From contig SFHC01000022.1 in the NCBI GenBank assembly GCA_004555725.1, forward strand, positions 1 to 26,464: a stretch of DNA of 26,464 nucleotides, written 5' to 3'. The notes under the pieces are model-generated. The model searched no databases, was not told the origin of the DNA, and saw only the letters and a program-made list of their open reading frames with translations. Position numbers and translations under genes: made by a program. Below, piece after piece: positions 23,760-26,464 of the stretch; the first letter of the stretch is position 1, and every line of letters starts with the position of its first letter. This DNA comes from [Eubacterium] saphenum. Its GTDB lineage: Bacteria; Bacillota; Clostridia; Peptostreptococcales; Anaerovoracaceae.

Positions 23760-23823
23760 AATCTGGAAGGCTCATTCCGCCTTTCCTGCAATGGTACTGT
23801 CTATATGCAGTCCGTGTCTGGTA

Positions 23824-24291
23824 TTAAATTGCTGATTTTCTGAACAGCGTACGGAACACCCATCTGCCGGCAGGTCCGCCAAAAAAGATCTGCCAGGAAA
23901 GAGCCATTGGAAAATTGATCGCTGCAGTCTGAAGCCAGACTCCGATCAGTTCCGCTCCCTGAGGCGCCTTAAACAGCATTGCCGCAAGCAGACTCATGGC
24001 CGGGCACATCATACATACTGTCAGTGAAGAGCGAATCAGCAGAATCGAAAAGAACGACGTATTCTTTGACGCAACACGCCGTGTCAGACAGACCACCGGC
24101 TTCTCAAAAACGAACATCTCCAAAACAATCGCAGCCGGCCACATGATTTTCAGCTCTCCGAAAGCCTTGATAAATATTATATTCTCCATGCCCCCTGCAC
24201 CGATTGCAATATTGTAGCAAATCATTGCATACACCATGATGAACGTCATGATCACCGAAAATATAAAGCTTTCAAATTTTGTTTCTGGCAT
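23824..24291 (-). CDS. DUF2798 family membrane protein, 155 aa
   Basis: A small integral membrane protein with four hydrophobic segments: about residues 8-28, 43-62, 85-110 and 120-138. Features typical of the family are an early TKFESFIFSVIMTFIMVYAM and the EKPVVCLTRR segment; length 155 matches. The function is unknown. The start ATG at 24291 follows GAAGGAG by seven bases; upstream in-frame starts lie past a hairpin and lack sites. That hairpin (24298-24341) covers the ribosome site. It is monocistronic. Confidence 0.82.
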   Translation of the reverse strand: MPETKFESFIFSVIMTFIMVYAMICYNIAIGAGGMENIIFIKAFGELKIMWPAAIVLEMFVFEKPVVCLTRRVASKNTSFFSILLIRSSLTVCMMCPAMSLLAAMLFKAPQGAELIGVWLQTAAINFPMALSWQIFFGGPAGRWVFRTLFRKSAI

Positions 24292-24297
24292 AAATAT

Positions 24298-24341
24298 ACT
24301 CCTTCTGTAACAGACGTGTTGTTCGTTATCACTGAAGGAGT
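24298..24341 (-). promoter_or_regulatory. ribosome-site-sequestering hairpin upstream of the DUF2798 gene
   Basis: In the minus-strand transcript ACTCCTTC (24334-24341) pairs perfectly with GAAGGAGT (24298-24305), which contains the ribosome site. A further GTTA(T)CA/TGTAAC segment extends the stem with small bulges and a 13-nt loop. Such a stem would block ribosome binding unless melted. Confidence 0.65.
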
Positions 24342-24465
24342 GTGCGTTTCCAATTCTACCGTTTATAATATTTGCCCAACCACTATAACATAAATGATAA
24401 TCTGATGTAAGCAAAATTTCAGTGCAGATGCCGGATATTTTCTCGATGCATCCATATTAAGGCCA

Positions 24466-24783
24466 TTACAGACCTCTGATGATGCTTAAGTATTCCTGCC
24501 GCTGATCGACTACTGCATAAATGGTAACCAGATTTCTGTCCTCATCAATCTTATAAAAAACGAGATCCTTTTCTAATAAAAGTACTTGATATCCCTGTCT
24601 TCTTAATACATTGTACCTCGGTTCTGTTCCGATATACGGATTATCCCCAAGAGACATGAGCGAACTTTCCAGATAATCCAGTTTTTCAAGAGCCACATCA
24701 TTACCAAAATTTTCAGCAACAAAGAAGATAATTCTCCTGATCATGGAATCCGCCGTGTCCGTTCTTTCAACTTTGTACTTCAC
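24466..24783 (-). CDS. RelE/ParE superfamily toxin, 105 aa
   Basis: RelE/ParE-fold toxin: MKYKVERTDTADSMIRRIIFF start, a helical hairpin at about residues 10-50, then a C-terminal sheet with NVLRRQGYQVLLLEKDLVFYKID and VTIYAVVDQRQEY. The conserved Arg and Tyr around RRQGYQV and RQEY fit the family. Whether it is a ribosome-dependent RNase or a gyrase inhibitor cannot be told. It overlaps the antitoxin gene by four bases. Confidence 0.88.
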   Translation of the reverse strand: MKYKVERTDTADSMIRRIIFFVAENFGNDVALEKLDYLESSLMSLGDNPYIGTEPRYNVLRRQGYQVLLLEKDLVFYKIDEDRNLVTIYAVVDQRQEYLSIIRGL

Positions 24784-25064
24784 TCCTTATCCTCCTGAAG
24801 CAGGCGTCTCAAGTTATAAAATGTATCTTCAACCGGCGCTGTTCTTCCGTATTTTACATCTTCATCGGATTCAGCAAGCATTTCTAACAGTTCTATCCTT
24901 GCCTTCATTCTTTTATATTCCTCATAACTGATAGAAACCGTGTCCCCTCTGCCGTTAACCGTAATAATTACCGCTTCATTTTCTTCCCGGCACTGTCTGG
25001 ATATTTCATTGTAATGGTTCCTCAGATCAGCCGATGGTCTTATTGTTTCCTGCAATGAATACAT
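24780..25064 (-). CDS. YefM/Phd-type antitoxin, 94 aa
   Basis: The N-terminal Phd/YefM domain includes LRNHYNEISRQCREENEAVIITVNGRGDTVSISYEEYKRMK (residues ~14-54), with the NGRGD turn characteristic of the family. A Glu/Asp-rich tail would bind the toxin. Its ATG at 25064 has AGGAGG eight bases upstream; a GTG nine bases earlier is not preferred. It is first in the TA operon and overlaps the toxin gene. Confidence 0.9.
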   Translation of the reverse strand: MYSLQETIRPSADLRNHYNEISRQCREENEAVIITVNGRGDTVSISYEEYKRMKARIELLEMLAESDEDVKYGRTAPVEDTFYNLRRLLQEDKE

Positions 25065-25090
25065 AGAAATCACCTCCTGGATATATACAT

Positions 25091-25119
25091 ATTATATCTT
25101 AATTTGTCTATATTCTCAA
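25091..25119 (-). promoter_or_regulatory. promoter of the YefM/RelE pair
   Basis: Minus-strand TTGAGA (25114-25119), 17-bp spacer, TATAAT (25091-25096). AT-rich partial symmetry around the -10 box may be the autorepression site. Confidence 0.75.
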
Positions 25120-25131
25120 GCAGTTAGAAGT

Positions 25132-25179
25132 GCCGGTCAGAGCAGAATCGGAATCATTCATCCACTGCCTCTGACCGGC
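25132..25179. repeat. 11-bp inverted repeat GCCGGTCAGAG/CTCTGACCGGC
   Basis: Perfect arms at 25132-25142 and 25169-25179, with an added CAG/CTG inside. It lies between the TA promoter and the IS30 remnant. There is no U-run on either strand, so a terminator is unlikely. Confidence 0.6.
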
Positions 25180-25224
25180 GCATATGTATCATATTCGAAT
25201 ATTCACCTGTATATTAATGGTTGA

Positions 25225-25866
25225 TTGTAAAATGAAGTTGAACAATTGAATAGAAGATCCATAGCAACCCTGCTGATGGTAGAATGTAAGTACCAACAAC
25301 ACAATCTACACAGGAGGATCACTATGGATCACTATCATTCTACCACAGGACAGCATGTTAAGGGCAAACATCTCACATTTGAAGAACGGGTAATTATTCA
25401 GACCCGTCGCAAAGACGGATGGTCCGCCAACCGGATCGCGAAGGAACTTGGCTGTGCTCCTAATACAATACGTAATGAGCTCAGGCGAGGTACTGTCAAT
25501 CTATATCGCGGGAAGGTCCAGAGATACAAGGCTTCACAGGGTCAAAAGACCTATGAACAGAACCGTACCAACTGCTGCAGACATTATGAGCGGCTTGAAA
25601 AAGCCGCATTCCTGCAATATGTTGATCGTCATGTCCGTGAAGATGGCTGGTCTCTGGATGCCTGTCGGGGCCGCGCACTCCGGGATAAGATCTTCCGTGA
25701 AGATGAGGTCACCTGCATAAAGACCCTGTATAATTACGTGGATCTCGGCCTGATGGAGACCAATTTCATCATATTCCTTGTTGCTTTCAAAGCGCTTAGT
25801 ATCAAATTAGTATCACAGGGCATCCTGACCTGCTCGTACAATGGATCTTCGTCCTTGCATTATTAA
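25225..25866 (+). mobile_element. truncated IS30-family element
   Basis: The left end probably starts near 25225, with the AT-rich sequence TGTAAAATGAAGTTGAACAA upstream of the transposase as a candidate terminal repeat. Only the 5' part is present: transposase homology breaks off near 25763 and no matching right-end repeat was found downstream. The junction is followed by a decayed mobilisation gene in the opposite orientation. Confidence 0.75.
25324..25866 (+). pseudogene. IS30-family transposase, truncated, 180 aa remain
   Basis: ATG at 25324 follows AGGAGG by 6 bases. Residues ~17-60 are the IS30 HTH (HLTFEERVIIQTRRKDGWSA, IAKELGCAPNTIRNELRRG). The middle region (DRHVREDGWSLDACRGRALRDKI) is present up to about YNYVDLGLM (residue ~145). 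After that the frame runs into unrelated sequence and stops at 25866, whereas IS30 transposases are about 320-350 residues with a C-terminal DDE catalytic domain. It therefore lacks the catalytic domain and is not functional. A longer frame from 25246 has no ribosome site. Confidence 0.85.
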
Positions 25867-25872
25867 AGGCGC

Positions 25873-25893
25873 TACCGACTGTGTGAATCGGTA
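25873..25893. repeat. hairpin TACCGA/TCGGTA
   Basis: Arms 25873-25878 and 25888-25893 with a 9-nt loop, between the IS30 remnant and the decayed mobilisation gene. Possible transfer-origin relic; weak. Confidence 0.35.
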
Positions 25894-25923
25894 ACTCCTA
25901 TAGCCAACGATATTTACTTTTTC

Positions 25924-26259
25924 CTATTCCCATGTTTTGGTGATCTCATATATCGTCCGGAGCTCAGTAAGGACGTTCTCATCATCGGAATGACCTTTTG
26001 CTATCTCATTCAGCTTCGGCTCCAAGACTTCAAGTCATTCGATGATCCTTCTGCGGAGTCGTTCATTACCAACGACTACGATCTGCTGACTCAACCCGCT
26101 TTACAGCATGTAGTCCTGAATGCTCCTTCCAGTAAGATGGATTCTCTTATAGAGCTCATCCCTCTGTTCCGGTGAGACTCGGAAGCCGACCGTGATGTAC
26201 CTTTTTCTGTTCTTGTAATTACGAAGCGGCTTTTCTCCTTTCTGTTGATATCCTCCCAT
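25924..26259 (-). pseudogene. decayed MobC-like mobilisation protein gene
   Basis: One continuous frame of 112 codons from ATG at 26259 (AGGAGG ten bases upstream) to TAG at 25924-25926, interrupted by TAA at codon 53 (26101-26103) and TGA at codon 75 (26035-26037). The conceptual protein reads KRYITVGFRVSPEQRDELYK, then IHLTGRSIQDYML, SGLSQQIVVVGNERLRRRIIE and LEVLEPKLNEIA. This resembles the small RHH-type MobC/relaxosome accessory proteins of mobilisable and conjugative elements, which bind the transfer origin with a relaxase. No relaxase is seen in the window. The two stops mean it is inactive. Confidence 0.72.
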
Positions 26260-26360
26260 ATCTATATCGCCTCCTGCCAGTCATTTTCTATTTCTAGTTT
26301 GCCCACGATTTCCTGCTGCTTATGATGGAACATGTATGCGCAGTTTGTAATGATATCGTA

Positions 26361-26389
26361 TTGACATTAAACGAATAATTGCATATACT
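26361..26389 (+). promoter_or_regulatory. promoter of the terminal DinJ gene
   Basis: Perfect TTGACA (26361-26366), 17-bp spacer, TATACT (26384-26389), then AGAGGTGA and ATG at 26413. Confidence 0.8.
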
Positions 26390-26412
26390 GACTGCAGAAG
26401 AGAGGTGATTTT

Positions 26413-26464
26413 ATGGCGACTACAAATTTGAATATAAGAACCGATAAGGAGATCAAAGAGCAAG
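26413..26464 (+). CDS. DinJ/RelB-type antitoxin, N-terminus only (runs off the right edge)
   Basis: Seventeen codons are visible: MATTNLNIRTDKEIKEQ, the ribbon and start of helix 1 of an RHH antitoxin of the DinJ kind, resembling the start of the antitoxin at 18430. The ribosome site (AGAGGTGA) and promoter are strong. A YafQ-like toxin is expected just beyond the edge. Confidence 0.78.
   Translation, partial: MATTNLNIRTDKEIKEQ

Noticed and set aside
25990..26175. Plus-strand frame of 61 codons after the IS30 remnant
   Set aside because: Antisense to the MobC-like pseudogene, whose conceptual protein is recognisable.
25924..26259. Possible stop-codon recoding in the MobC-like frame
   Set aside because: Two different stops (TAA and TGA) interrupt it and nothing suggests recoding; decay beside a truncated IS is simpler.
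1..26464. CRISPR arrays, tRNA or rRNA genes
   Set aside because: No regularly spaced repeats or cloverleaf/rRNA signatures were seen; the only repeats are protein-coding serine repeats and short operators.

Overview
The window comes from a Bacillota-like (low-to-mid GC Gram-positive) chromosome. Pointers are strong AGGAGG-type ribosome sites, compact promoters with TTGACA/TATAAT-like boxes, a serine-rich-repeat surface adhesin, a DUF1858/DUF438/hemerythrin/PAS protein, an SirTM-type sirtuin with a zinc macrodomain, and DinJ/YafQ and YefM/RelE toxin-antitoxin (TA) pairs. A host-associated anaerobe or facultative anaerobe is likely. I cannot name a species from the sequence alone.

Layout. (1) 1-2975, minus: the first ~990 residues of a serine-rich-repeat adhesin whose C-terminus lies beyond the left edge. 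(2) 3208-3926, minus: a small membrane protein followed by an XRE regulator. (3) 4195-5466, plus: an MFS transporter, converging on an extradiol dioxygenase-like protein (5544-6332, minus). (4) 6523-7737, minus: an SPFH membrane protein and a ribbon-helix-helix (RHH) protein, with a 25-bp tandem palindrome in the promoter. (5) 8083-8757, plus: a Crp/Fnr regulator, converging on the DUF438/hemerythrin/PAS protein (8811-10331, minus). (6) 10507-12242, minus: SirTM sirtuin then zinc macrodomain hydrolase, with an Rrf2 regulator next door (12371-12814, minus). All three probably answer to one operator that occurs three times. (7) An AIM24-family protein, a nitroreductase and an ABC exporter (ATPase plus FtsX-type permease). 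(8) 18430-18995, plus: a DinJ/YafQ TA pair. (9) 19040-23622, minus: a six-gene redox/detoxification operon (hydrolase, MerR regulator, CMD-cupin, Fe-alcohol dehydrogenase, flavodoxin, RibD-like reductase) behind a textbook 19-bp-spacer MerR promoter. (10) A DUF2798 membrane protein with its ribosome site in a hairpin. (11) 24466-26464: a YefM/RelE pair, a truncated IS30 transposase, a decayed MobC-like mobilisation gene and the start of another DinJ antitoxin; this is mobile-element debris.

How the parts fit. Much of the window is small, self-contained regulatory cassettes tied to redox or electrophile stress. The sirtuin would put ADP-ribose on a protein using NAD+ and the macrodomain would take it off, under an Rrf2-type regulator. 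The MerR operon combines electrophile-type sensing with reductases and a dehydrogenase. The Crp/Fnr and DUF438/hemerythrin genes may form a gas- or redox-sensing pair. The most unusual item is the minimal sirtuin/zinc-macrodomain cassette: the usual lipoyl-carrier and lipoate-ligase genes are not next to it, and the sirtuin has lost the four-cysteine zinc site.
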